From positions 1 through 64,000 of the forward strand of contig NZ_JBHTCT010000036.1 of assembly GCF_042665595.1 (NCBI RefSeq): a stretch of 64,000 nt of DNA. The letters are read 5' to 3'. A program made the position numbers and the translations under genes. The notes beneath the pieces were generated by a model. The model saw only the letters and a list, made by a program, of their open reading frames with translations. It was not told where the DNA came from and searched no databases. Shown in pieces: positions 40,868 through 48,228 of this stretch (position 1 is its first letter; each line of letters begins with the position of its first letter). The DNA comes from Bhargavaea changchunensis. Its GTDB lineage: Bacteria; Bacillota; Bacilli; Bacillales_A; Planococcaceae.

Positions 40868-42163
40868 TCAGTTAAGCACTTCCAGCCACAGATACAGGCC
40901 GGTCAGCGTGATGAACAGGACGGGAATCGTCAGGACGATTCCGACCTTGAAATAATAGCCCCAAGTGATTTTGACGCCCTTCAGCGACAACACATGCAGC
41001 CAGAGTAGCGTCGCCAGCGATCCGATCGGGGTCATTTTCGGACCCAAGTCGGACCCGATGACATTTGCATAGATCAGTGCTTCCCGTACAATGTCGGGCA
41101 CATCCGCATCCTGGATGGCCAGCGCGTCGATCATGACAGTCGGCATGTTGTTCATGACCGATGACAGTATCGCCGCGATGAATCCCATGCCGACAGTTGC
41201 TGCATACATACCGTGGCCCGCCGTCCACTCGATGAGAGAGGCAAGAATATCGGTGAGGCCCGCGTTACGGAGTCCGTAAACGACGACGTACATCCCAATC
41301 GAGAAAAAGACAATCGCCCACGGCGCGCCTTTAACAACCGCCTTTTCATCCACCGCCTTGCTTGGTGCGGAGATGGCGAGGAACAGGATGGCGACGATTC
41401 CCGCAATGATCGAGACCGGAACACCGAGCGCTTCACTCAGGAAATAGCCGGCGAGAAGCACCGCGATGACCACCCAGGAAAGGCGGAACAGCTTCATGTC
41501 CCGGATGGCCGAGCGGGGCTCTGCCAATTTGGATGCGTCAAAGCGTTTCGGGATGCTTTTTCCGAAGTACAGATAAAGCACAAGCATGCTCGCGGCAAGG
41601 CTGAACAGATTCGGTACAAACATGCGGGAGGCGTACTCAGAAAACCCGATGCCGAAAAAGTCCGCCGAGACGATGTTCACCAGGTTCGAAATCACGAGCG
41701 GGAGAGATGTCGTATCGGCGATAAAACCGGATGCCATGATAAACGGCAAAATCAGCTTGTCCTTGAAATCGAGCGCCCGCATCATCGCCAGGACGATCGG
41801 CGTGATGATCAGTGCCGCACCGTCATTGGCAAACAGCGCCGCGACAATCGCGCCAAGAAGCGTTACGAGAAAGAACATCCGCAGGCCGCTGCCCTTGGCG
41901 AAACGCGCCATATGGAGCGCCGCCCATTCAAAGAAGCCGATTTCATCGAGGATGAGCGAGATCAGAATCAGCGCGACGAAGGTGAGCGTCGCATTCCAGA
42001 CGATGCCCGTCACAACCCAAACGTCCTGCAGGCTGACGACACCTGCAAGCAGAGCGACGACCGCTCCGGCAATCGCAGACCACCCGATCGACAGCCCCTT
42101 TGGCTGCCAGATGACAAATACGAGCGTGACGAGGAAAATGAGTGCCGCAAGCCAGGCCATCAT
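40868..42163 (-). CDS. arsB: Arsenite efflux permease ArsB
   Basis: A 431-residue protein with about twelve membrane segments of the ArsB/NhaD superfamily. Typical blocks include LFANDGAALIITPIVLAM, FIADTTSLPLVISNLVNIV, MNNMPTVMIDALAIQ and YANVIGSDLGPKMTPIGSLATLLW. It exports arsenite using the proton gradient. The ATG at 42163 overlaps the arsR stop (ATGA), so the two are translationally coupled. Confidence 0.95.
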   Translation of the reverse strand: MMAWLAALIFLVTLVFVIWQPKGLSIGWSAIAGAVVALLAGVVSLQDVWVVTGIVWNATLTFVALILISLILDEIGFFEWAALHMARFAKGSGLRMFFLVTLLGAIVAALFANDGAALIITPIVLAMMRALDFKDKLILPFIMASGFIADTTSLPLVISNLVNIVSADFFGIGFSEYASRMFVPNLFSLAASMLVLYLYFGKSIPKRFDASKLAEPRSAIRDMKLFRLSWVVIAVLLAGYFLSEALGVPVSIIAGIVAILFLAISAPSKAVDEKAVVKGAPWAIVFFSIGMYVVVYGLRNAGLTDILASLIEWTAGHGMYAATVGMGFIAAILSSVMNNMPTVMIDALAIQDADVPDIVREALIYANVIGSDLGPKMTPIGSLATLLWLHVLSLKGVKITWGYYFKVGIVLTIPVLFITLTGLYLWLEVLN

Positions 42164-42492
42164 GCCCCGCAGCATCCTTTCTCGCCGGTTGACTCAAGGT
42201 CACTGACCGTCCGCTCCGGAGCCGGCACTCTGGAAAGCAGGCTGGTCAGGATGTCGTACAGAGGATGTTGCCGGTCGAGCGACCAGAACGTCCAGCGGCC
42301 GCGCTTTTCTCCCACGACGATGCCTGCTTCCTTCAGCCGTTTCAGATGCTGGCTTACCGCCGGCTGTGTCAGCCCGACAAGCGGCGTCATGTCACAGACG
42401 CATACCGGACCCGAATTGAGGTGCTGCAATATCTTCAGCCGCGAGCCGTCGCCCGCCGCTTTCATGAATGATTCAAGTTCCATCAGTTCCAC
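42160..42492 (-). CDS. arsR: Arsenical-responsive repressor ArsR
   Basis: A 110-residue ArsR/SmtB winged helix. The metalloid-binding CVCD motif (C31, C33) lies in the recognition region, followed by LVGLTQPAVSQHLKRLKEAG, the DNA-reading helix. GTG 42492 is chosen because GGAGG is seven bases upstream; a frame starting 21 codons earlier overlaps the promoter. The C-terminus carries a GCCG pair of cysteines. First gene of arsRBC. Confidence 0.93.
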   Translation of the reverse strand: MELMELESFMKAAGDGSRLKILQHLNSGPVCVCDMTPLVGLTQPAVSQHLKRLKEAGIVVGEKRGRWTFWSLDRQHPLYDILTSLLSRVPAPERTVSDLESTGEKGCCGA

Positions 42493-42522
42493 CGGGATCC
42501 CTCCAATAAAGAATACCGGTTT

Positions 42523-42559
42523 ATTGTATTTGCATCCGCATATATAAGTCAACACTTAT
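42523..42559 (-). promoter_or_regulatory. ars promoter with palindromic operator
   Basis: Minus-strand TTGACT (42547-42552), 18-bp spacer, TACAAT (42523-42528). A perfect inverted repeat ATAAGT-N4-ACTTAT (42544-42559) overlaps the -35, a standard position for ArsR binding. It lies only 15 bases from the inverted core copy of array D. Confidence 0.75.
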
Positions 42560-42574
42560 TAATCAGCGGAATGC

Positions 42575-42695
42575 GAGCGCGCATAGGTTTCTATGCGCGC
42601 TTGCAGCAGTCCTATGCGCGCTCCACCGGGTCCTATGCGCGCTCATCCCTTTTCTATGCGCGCTTCAAAAGGTTCTATGCGCGCTCCCGCTTTTC
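42575..42695. repeat. Array D: five 21-bp tandem units plus one inverted copy, core CCTATGCGCGCTC
   Basis: CTATGCGCGC begins at 42591, 42612, 42633, 42654 and 42675, each 21 bp apart, with seven to eight variable bases between cores. An exact reverse-complement copy of the 13-base core (GAGCGCGCATAGG) stands at 42575-42587, three bases before the first direct copy, so this end can fold into a hairpin. It is located between the ars promoter and the pfpI-like gene's terminator. Confidence 0.95.
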
Positions 42696-42702
42696 TCCAA
42701 TC

Positions 42703-42730
42703 AAAAAAGCGCGCCACAGAGGGCGCGCTT
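42703..42730 (-). terminator. Terminator of the PfpI-family gene
   Basis: Stem AAGCGCGCC / GGCGCGCTT, followed by T6 on the minus strand. Its GCGCGC stem echoes the core of the adjacent array D. Confidence 0.85.
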
Positions 42731-42742
42731 CGCATTCAGATC

Positions 42743-43261
42743 TTATTTCCCTTCCAGCACACGCAGCGATTCACGGTTGAATGCCGGAATGTCGTCAGGC
42801 TGGCGGCTCGTGACGAGCTGGTCCTGGCAAACGACGACTTCGGAGTCCTCGAAGTTCGCGCCGGCATACTTCATGTCCTGCGCAATCGACTTGTAGCCGG
42901 TCGCCTTGCGACCTTCCAGCGCCTTCGCCGTAATCAGGAGCTGCGGTCCGTGGCAGATGGCCAGTACCGGTTTTTTCGCGTCCATGAACTCTTTTGCGAA
43001 GCTGACAAAACGCTCGTCCGCGCGGAGCTGGTCCGGCGAGAATCCGCCAGGGATGAAGAGCGCGTCGTAGTCGGAAGCACTGACTTCACCGATGCCCTTG
43101 TCTACCGTAACAGACGCCTGTCCCTGCTTGCCTTCCACCGTCTTGCCGGCTTCCTTCTCGATCGTGATCACTTCGTGCCCAGCATCCTTAAACGCTTGTG
43201 CCGGCTCCGTATATTCACTGTCCTCAAACATGTCCGTAATGACTGTTGCGATTTTAGCCAA
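42743..43261 (-). CDS. DJ-1/PfpI-family protein, general stress protein 18 (YfkM) type
   Basis: A 172-residue protein of the DJ-1/PfpI superfamily. The nucleophile elbow AICHGPQLLI carries C103, with the upstream Glu in FEDSEYTEP and the signature ALFIPGGFSPDQLRADERFV. Close resemblance is to Bacillus YfkM, a sigma-B general stress protein. Relatives are deglycases, proteases or chaperones; the reaction is uncertain. The start is TTG 43261, five bases after AAAGGAGTGA; longer in-frame starts have no ribosome site. A sigma-B-like promoter lies just upstream. Confidence 0.88.
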   Translation of the reverse strand: MAKIATVITDMFEDSEYTEPAQAFKDAGHEVITIEKEAGKTVEGKQGQASVTVDKGIGEVSASDYDALFIPGGFSPDQLRADERFVSFAKEFMDAKKPVLAICHGPQLLITAKALEGRKATGYKSIAQDMKYAGANFEDSEVVVCQDQLVTSRQPDDIPAFNRESLRVLEGK

Positions 43262-43295
43262 TCCGATCACTCCTTTATGAATGTCCATTTCTACT

Positions 43296-43321
43296 TTTCC
43301 CGCCCTGCGCTCAATTAAAAC
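43296..43321 (-). promoter_or_regulatory. Sigma-B-like promoter of the YfkM-type gene
   Basis: Minus-strand GTTTTA (43316-43321), 14-bp spacer, GGGAAA (43296-43301). The Bacillus orthologue is a known sigma-B gene, which makes this the best supported of the five such promoters here. Confidence 0.65.
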
Positions 43322-43322
43322 A

Positions 43323-43916
43323 TCAGCGATACTTCGAGACGAACGGGTTGCCTTCCTCGTAAAACCGCCACGGGTAGTGGACCGCCTCTCCCGTGTTCTG
43401 GATCCCGACACGCGGGCCTGCCTTCAGTTCTCCGCCTATTCCGGGTCCCGGCGCGATAAAAAGCGGCTCCTCATACCAGAGACCGCCGTACGACTCCATC
43501 GTGACGCCGAGTGCCTTCGACAGCTTGCCCGGCCCGTTCGTGAGGTCAGGAATCTTCAGATGCCACCCCCGCCGGTCCTGCATGAGCTCTAGCCCCTCCA
43601 CCGGTTCAGCTCCGCGGATCAGGACCGCATGCGGAGTTCCCTCATCCCCGGCAACGACATTCATAAGCGTATGGGTGTGCATCTGATACGTGTAGATGCG
43701 CCCCGGGTCCGCGAACATCACTTCTGTCCGCTTTGTGCGGCGGTTGTTGAAACTATGCGCTGCCCGGTCTTCCGGTCCGTGGTACGCTTCCGTCTCAACA
43801 ATCCGCGCGACGGCCAGCCCCTCCGGCGTCTCATGGACGATGTACTGTCCGAGCAGTGCGGGTGCCAGTTCCAGGACAGGCTGGACGAAAAAATCGGGAT
43901 TGATCGGCCTGTACAT
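43323..43916 (-). CDS. DNA-3-methyladenine glycosylase (AAG/MPG family)
   Basis: A 197-residue base-excision repair enzyme removing alkylated purines. Family marks: LLGQYIVHETPEGLAVARIV, the catalytic Glu in ETEAYHGPEDRAAHSFNNRR, intercalating Tyr region GRIYTYQMH, and NGPGKLSKALGVT. GGGAGGGGG precedes the ATG. It is followed on the same strand by the YfkM-type gene, which has its own promoter. Confidence 0.93.
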   Translation of the reverse strand: MYRPINPDFFVQPVLELAPALLGQYIVHETPEGLAVARIVETEAYHGPEDRAAHSFNNRRTKRTEVMFADPGRIYTYQMHTHTLMNVVAGDEGTPHAVLIRGAEPVEGLELMQDRRGWHLKIPDLTNGPGKLSKALGVTMESYGGLWYEEPLFIAPGPGIGGELKAGPRVGIQNTGEAVHYPWRFYEEGNPFVSKYR

Positions 43917-43955
43917 TCGTCCCCCTCCCTTTCATTAAACCGAAACATTCTTCCA

Positions 43956-43984
43956 TTCATTGTCTACCCGATATCGGTTATACT
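43956..43984 (+). promoter_or_regulatory. Candidate promoter with palindrome CCGATATCGG
   Basis: TATACT (43979-43984) with a weak TTCATT -35 at 17 bp. A perfect 10-bp palindrome CCGATATCGG (43968-43977) fills the right part of the spacer and could be an operator. Confidence 0.35.
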
Positions 43985-44017
43985 CAAATCAAACAGATTT
44001 AGGGGGAAATATCCACC

Positions 44018-44329
44018 ATGACCACACTCACCGAGGAAATCCTCGCCTTCAATAAAGACCGCGGCTGGACAAGCGGCAACCGGGACGCCCGCAACCTCGC
44101 CATTTCCGTTTCTCTTGAAGCATCCGAACTACTCGAACATTTCCAGTGGCTTTCGGGCGAACAGGCTGTCGAAAAGAACCGAGAAGGCATCATGGAAGAA
44201 GCAGCGGATGTTTATATTTACCTGCTGCAGCTGGCTGATGTCGCTGGCTTCGATCTGGAAGAAGCAGCACGGGCCAAAATCCATAAAAATGCCCTTAAAT
44301 ATCCCGTTCCGGTGGGTGAGCCCAAATGA
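44018..44329 (+). CDS. MazG-like nucleotide pyrophosphohydrolase
   Basis: A 103-residue all-alpha NTP-PPase. The EExxE and ExxD metal motifs are visible in LEASELLEHFQW and MEEAADVYIYLLQLAD. Such single-domain MazG/dCTPase (RS21-C6) proteins cleave non-canonical or excess dNTPs to monophosphates. AGGGGGA precedes the ATG. Its stop overlaps the next start by four bases, indicating one operon with the SGNH hydrolase. Confidence 0.87.
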   Translation: MTTLTEEILAFNKDRGWTSGNRDARNLAISVSLEASELLEHFQWLSGEQAVEKNREGIMEEAADVYIYLLQLADVAGFDLEEAARAKIHKNALKYPVPVGEPK

Positions 44330-45117
44330 AACAAGTCCGGTTCCTCCTGCTCCTGGCCGCCGCCGGTGTGCTCCTTCTTCTTTTCCGCCCGGACGGAAAA
44401 GGCGGCAAGGCATCGGCCGATGTCGCAACAATTGAATCGGTCGACCCGCTGAAAAATCCGGGCCAGCCTGCTGCTGATTATCTCGTATTCCGTGCGCTCA
44501 CGACCGGCGAAGCGCGCATGGCCGTCACAGGCAGCAGTGTCACGAAAGGCTCCGGCGCTTCCAACCAGTCCAAGACATGGCGTGCGCTCACCCAGGCTCA
44601 TCTGCGCACCGTCTATCCTTCGCTCAAGACCCTGAAAATCGAAAACCACGGACACTCGGGCTACACATCTGTCCGCCTGCTCGAGGACGAAGTGACCGGG
44701 CCTGTCATCGCGGGACGTCCGGATGTCCTCATCATCGAGACATCTGTCATCAACAATCATAATAAGAATGTCACACTTGAAGACACCTATGCATCACTTG
44801 TACAGCTGCACGCTTTATATTCGGAAATGCTGCCGGAAGCCCGGATCCTTTTCATCTCACCGAACCCGACCACTGAAAACAAATTCGGGCCGACGATAAA
44901 TGCTCTTGGGCTCCGGTTCACCGACTATGTCTACGGCACGCAGGCCTTCATTGAAGACAACGGCTGGGCATACATTAACATTCATGATGAAATGCTCGCG
45001 CTCATGGACCAGCGGGGAGTCAATCTGCCGGAGACGCTCAAGGACGGCATTCATCCAAACGATCTCGGATACCGCATCTGGGCCGACGTCATCTGGCCGC
45101 ATCTCACAGCCAAGTAA
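44326..45117 (+). CDS. Exported SGNH/GDSL-type hydrolase
   Basis: A 263-residue protein with an N-terminal hydrophobic signal or anchor (about 5-20). The SGNH blocks are present: block I AVTGSSVTKGSG (Ser), block II with the Gly in NHGHSGYTS, block III with Asn in IETSVINNHNKN, and the catalytic Asp-His in KDGIHPNDLGY. Such esterases often trim acetyl groups from cell-wall or capsular polysaccharide; the substrate is unknown. Overlaps the MazG-like gene by four bases. Confidence 0.85.
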   Translation: MKQVRFLLLLAAAGVLLLLFRPDGKGGKASADVATIESVDPLKNPGQPAADYLVFRALTTGEARMAVTGSSVTKGSGASNQSKTWRALTQAHLRTVYPSLKTLKIENHGHSGYTSVRLLEDEVTGPVIAGRPDVLIIETSVINNHNKNVTLEDTYASLVQLHALYSEMLPEARILFISPNPTTENKFGPTINALGLRFTDYVYGTQAFIEDNGWAYINIHDEMLALMDQRGVNLPETLKDGIHPNDLGYRIWADVIWPHLTAK

Positions 45118-45152
45118 GGGGATTTCGGGGATTTCACACTGGGGGGATTCAG

Positions 45153-45722
45153 ATGAACCTGCAATCGCTGAAGCAAGATCTCGCACTGCGCAACAAAAAT
45201 GGGCTGCCGTTCCTGCTATCCGGAATGGTGGTCTGGACGCTGATCACCGCTGTCTTTTTAATGCCGATCGAGCTCCGGCTGCAGAATATTATTCTGCTCG
45301 CGCTGACCGGGCTGCTGTTCCCGATGGCCGTCGGGCTTGCCGGTCTGCTGAAAGCCGATTGGAAATCAGAAGACAACCCGCTCGGAAGTCTTGGCCTCGT
45401 ATGCAACCTGGCCCAATTCGCCTACTTCCCGCTCGTCTTCTGGGCACTCGGAAGCCGGCCAGAAGCGATGGTGTTCATTTTTGCCGTGATTGCCGGGGCG
45501 CATTTCCTCCCGTACGGCTGGCTCTACGACACGAAAGCCTACTATCTCATGGCGCCGGTCATGGCAATCGTCTCCACGCTCGTAGGATTGGCGGCCTCAC
45601 CGGATTCCATGTGGGCTGTCCCGCTTGCCTTTCTTATCCTTCTCGCCGTACTGAACGGCTGGCTGATTGCAGATTACAAAAAGAAATCCGGCATCGCCGG
45701 AATGGAAAAAAGAGCCGTCTGA
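45153..45722 (+). CDS. DUF7010-like membrane protein
   Basis: A 189-residue protein with six predicted membrane segments, starting MNLQSLKQDLALRNKNGLPF and containing AGAHFLPYGWLYDTKAYYLMAPVM (in parts), as in the family labelled DUF7010. No function is known. GGGGGGA precedes the ATG. It is 35 bases after the SGNH gene and probably the last gene of that operon; its stop lies in the terminator loop. Confidence 0.7.
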   Translation: MNLQSLKQDLALRNKNGLPFLLSGMVVWTLITAVFLMPIELRLQNIILLALTGLLFPMAVGLAGLLKADWKSEDNPLGSLGLVCNLAQFAYFPLVFWALGSRPEAMVFIFAVIAGAHFLPYGWLYDTKAYYLMAPVMAIVSTLVGLAASPDSMWAVPLAFLILLAVLNGWLIADYKKKSGIAGMEKRAV

Positions 45723-45736
45723 ACCGGCTCTTTTTT
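45706..45736 (+). terminator. Terminator at the end of the MazG-SGNH-DUF7010 operon
   Basis: Stem AAAAGAGCC / GGCTCTTTT followed by T6, overlapping the stop codon. Confidence 0.85.
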
Positions 45737-45754
45737 GAACGGGGGAAATCACGT

Positions 45755-46267
45755 ATGGACATTCGGTTGGAACCGCTCCGTCGCGAAGATGCCAGGCCGC
45801 TTTACGAATTTGAATTGGTGAACAGAGAGTTCTTCGAGACCGCAGTGCCGGGCCGTGGCGATGACTTTTACCGGTATGAAGGCTTTCTGGAACGGCTCGG
45901 CGAACTGCTTGATGAGCAGGCTGCCGGCGGATCCTGCTTCTACCTGATCAAAGACGATGGCAACCGGATCCTCGGAAGAATGAACCTGACCGATATTGAT
46001 GCCGTGAGCGGCAGCGCGGAACTGGGCTACAGGGTTGCCGAAGCATATGGCGGAAAAGGCGCAGCATCTCTGGCGCTGAAAGAATTGCTTCAGCTCGCTG
46101 ACGATATCGGTGTTCGGAGGATTCTCGCCAAAACCACAACAGCGAACGTCGCCTCCTGCAAAGTCCTTGAGAAAAACGGCTTCCTCCAAATCGGGACGGA
46201 TGACCGCGAATTTATCTTGAATAATGAGACCATGAGATTTACCCATTATGAATGGAGACATAAATGA
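45755..46267 (+). CDS. RimJ/RimL-type GNAT acetyltransferase
   Basis: A 170-residue protein starting MDIRLEPLRREDARPLYEFE. The CoA loop is ELGYRVAEAYGGKGAASLAL and the late block ANVASCKVLEKNGFLQIG. Substrate unknown; the closest named relatives acetylate ribosomal or other protein N-termini. GGGGGA precedes ATG 45755; a longer reading frame upstream runs antisense-like through the DUF7010 gene and is rejected. Confidence 0.87.
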   Translation: MDIRLEPLRREDARPLYEFELVNREFFETAVPGRGDDFYRYEGFLERLGELLDEQAAGGSCFYLIKDDGNRILGRMNLTDIDAVSGSAELGYRVAEAYGGKGAASLALKELLQLADDIGVRRILAKTTTANVASCKVLEKNGFLQIGTDDREFILNNETMRFTHYEWRHK

Positions 46268-46300
46268 AGACGCCGGGATCCCAGCCCGGCGTCTTTCATT
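46264..46300. terminator. Terminator of the RimL-type gene
   Basis: Stem AAGACGCCGGG / CCCGGCGTCTT followed by TCATTT. Confidence 0.8.
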
Positions 46301-46324
46301 TCCCACTATGGAGTGAATATTTCC

Positions 46325-46505
46325 GTGAGTCCGGAATCGACGCTCTAAGTCCGATTCCAAGATCCTAAGTCCGAAGCTGAATTTCTAAGTCCGATTTCGG
46401 TGCCCTAAGTCCGAATCTGGATACCTAAGTCCGATTTCAGTGCTCTAAGTCCGAATCTGGATACCTAAGTCCGATTCCGGTGCCGTAAGTCCGATTTTCC
46501 GCCTA
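46325..46505. repeat. Array E: nine 20-bp tandem units, core CTAAGTCCGATT
   Basis: CTAAGTCCG begins at 46345, 46365, 46385, 46405, 46425, 46445 and 46465, with GTAAGTCCG at 46485 and a degenerate GTGAGTCCGG at 46325, all exactly 20 bp apart. Variable parts alternate between a GATTTCGGTGCC-like and a GAATCTGGATAC form, giving a 40-bp higher-order repeat. It lies in the gap between convergent genes. The same core opens array F. Confidence 0.96.
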
Positions 46506-46530
46506 TGCGATCCTGATTCCACAAAGCCGC

Positions 46531-46875
46531 TTACAGCCGGTACTCCGCCAGCGCTTCTTCCGCCTTCGCCGAAAAGCTCGCGCCGGCTCCCCAATCGAAC
46601 TTCATGAAGGCGCCGCTTCCGCCGCCGGATCCGGTCAGCCGCACCTTTGTGCGTCCGTCGCTGTCAAAGTTGTCGGCAATCAACGTGAGGGTGGCCCGGT
46701 TGCTCGTTCTCATAAAGTACTTTTCCACGATGAGGACGACCACCTCACGCCCGTCTGCGCTCCTCGTATATTGGTCAACGATCCGGCCGCTTACCGAGCC
46801 TACGGTCAATGCTTCAATCACGATATCAGCCACACGCGACGGAGTGACCGACACAAAGAGATCTCTAGTCTCCAT
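46531..46875 (-). CDS. Small DUF6054-like protein, 114 residues
   Basis: A soluble protein starting METRDLFVSVTPSRVADIVI and containing a Gly-rich stretch (LTGSGGGSGAFMKFDWG) near the end; the layout resembles the small DUF6054 family, but I am not certain. No catalytic motif is evident. The ribosome site (AAAGGGGGG) lies in the 3' arm of a strong hairpin, which may limit its translation. It lies 47 bases after the MFS gene on the same strand and may be co-transcribed. Confidence 0.6.
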   Translation of the reverse strand: METRDLFVSVTPSRVADIVIEALTVGSVSGRIVDQYTRSADGREVVVLIVEKYFMRTSNRATLTLIADNFDSDGRTKVRLTGSGGGSGAFMKFDWGAGASFSAKAEEALAEYRL

Positions 46876-46882
46876 CAGAACC

Positions 46883-46912
46883 CCCCCTTTCCGTTATTTA
46901 CGGAAAGGGGGT
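46883..46912 (-). promoter_or_regulatory. Hairpin that can hide a ribosome binding site
   Basis: Stem CCCCCTTTCCGT / ACGGAAAGGGGG with a five-base loop between the MFS stop and the DUF6054-like start. On the minus strand the 3' arm is the GGGGG ribosome site of the downstream gene, and only a weak T-run (TTCTG) follows. It could attenuate, terminate partly, or block translation until melted. Confidence 0.5.
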
Positions 46913-46922
46913 TGTTGAGGTT

Positions 46923-48146
46923 TCATTCCAGTTCAATCTGCTTGGTTTCTGTGCCGAGGATCAGCACGGCAGCGGCTCCGATCAGGACAGCACCGGTGAA
47001 GATGGAGAAAATCAATCCAAGTCCGACACCTGCGCCCGCGAGTGACCCGACAAGGAGCGGCCCGAATATGCCGCCGATCCGGCCGACCGCTGCAGCCGTC
47101 CCCGTCCCGGTCCCCCGGATGACGGTGGGATACTGCTCGGGCGAGTACGCGTACAGCGCACCCCAAGCCCCCAGATTAAAGAAGCTGAGGAAGGCGCCTG
47201 CCGTGAGCAGCAGCCAGGTGGTGTCCGCATTGCCGAACACGAGGGCACTGATTGCCGTACCGACCATGAAGACGCTCAGGACGAACTTGCGGCCCACCTT
47301 TTCAATCAGCCAGGCCGCCGTGAAGTAGCCCGGCAGCTGGGCAAGCGTCATCAGGAGGACATAGCCGAAACTGTGGATCATATCGAAGCCCTTCATGACC
47401 ATGACGCTCGGAAGCCAAAGGAACATGCCGTAGTACGAGAAGACGACCGTGAACCAGACAATCCAGAGCATGATGGTCGCCCGCCGGTATTTCGCCGAGA
47501 ACAGCGCCTTCATATTGCTCCCGATGGTGCCCCGCTTTTCCTTTTTCGCCGTAAACTCCGGAGAATCCGGAAGATGGATTCGAAGATAGATCGCGTACAG
47601 TGCCGGAAGGGCCGTCAGGACGAGCGCAATGCGCCAGCCATATTCCGGAATCACAAAGTACGAGATCAGGGCGGCAATCAGCCAGCCTCCCGCCCAAAAG
47701 CTTTCAAGAAGGACGACGATGCGCCCCCGCTCATTCGCCCCGACACTTTCGGAAACAAGTGTGGAGGCAACCGGCAGTTCTCCGCCGAGACCTCCCCCGA
47801 CGATAAACCGCAGGACGAGGAAGGCGGCAAGGCCGGTTGTTGCAGCAGACAGCCCGCTTGCAAGCGAGAATATCACAAGCGTCAGGATAAAAACATTCTT
47901 CCGGCCGATGCGGTCGGCCAAAATGCCGAAGGCGAATGCACCGACCGCCATGCCGATCGAGTTGACGCTGCCGATCCAGCCCATTTCCCCCGGCGTCAGC
48001 GCCCAGTCCACAGCAAGCGCCGCGATGACGAAGGACAAGATGCCGACGTCCATTGCGTCGAACATCCAGGCTAGCCCGGCCGTTCCGAGAAGTCTGTTGC
48101 GGGAAATGGCAGGTTTTGACGCCTGCCGTTCTGTATGGGAAGCCAT
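46923..48146 (-). CDS. niaP: MFS transporter, niacin (NiaP) type
   Basis: A 407-residue, 12-segment major facilitator with the family's GILADRIGRKN motif and central charged loop (PEFTAKKEKRGTIGSNMKAL). N-terminal LLGTAGLAWMFDAMDVGILSFVIAAL and length match Bacillus NiaP (YceI), the niacin transporter; aromatic-acid porters are related alternatives. AGGTG precedes the ATG. It has its own promoter with a large inverted repeat, consistent with control by an NAD-pathway regulator such as NiaR. Confidence 0.78.
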   Translation of the reverse strand: MASHTERQASKPAISRNRLLGTAGLAWMFDAMDVGILSFVIAALAVDWALTPGEMGWIGSVNSIGMAVGAFAFGILADRIGRKNVFILTLVIFSLASGLSAATTGLAAFLVLRFIVGGGLGGELPVASTLVSESVGANERGRIVVLLESFWAGGWLIAALISYFVIPEYGWRIALVLTALPALYAIYLRIHLPDSPEFTAKKEKRGTIGSNMKALFSAKYRRATIMLWIVWFTVVFSYYGMFLWLPSVMVMKGFDMIHSFGYVLLMTLAQLPGYFTAAWLIEKVGRKFVLSVFMVGTAISALVFGNADTTWLLLTAGAFLSFFNLGAWGALYAYSPEQYPTVIRGTGTGTAAAVGRIGGIFGPLLVGSLAGAGVGLGLIFSIFTGAVLIGAAAVLILGTETKQIELE

Positions 48147-48169
48147 ATATTTTTCACCTGTCTTTACAG

Positions 48170-48222
48170 TTGTATAGTTTTGTTGACTTCATAACTATAC
48201 AATGTGCAGGACAGTTTGACAA
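48170..48222 (-). promoter_or_regulatory. niaP-type promoter with 10-bp inverted repeat operator
   Basis: Minus-strand TTGTCA (48217-48222), 17-bp spacer, TATAGT (48194-48199). TTGTATAGTT / AACTATACAA (48170-48202, 13-bp centre) is a perfect 10-bp inverted repeat whose right arm contains the -10. A smaller TGT-N4-ACA element adjoins (TGTCTTTACA, 48160-48169). This resembles a repressor site; NiaR is an inference. Confidence 0.6.
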
Positions 48223-48228
48223 TATCCA

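Noticed and set aside
41213..42547. 444-codon open frame antisense to arsB-arsR
   Set aside because: Arg/Asp-rich composition and no start signals; shadow of the ars genes.
42571..42780. Tyr-Ala-Arg-Ser repeat frames in array D (both of the open plus-strand frames)
   Set aside because: Same artefact of a 21-bp unit; the frame runs straight into antisense of the PfpI-family gene.
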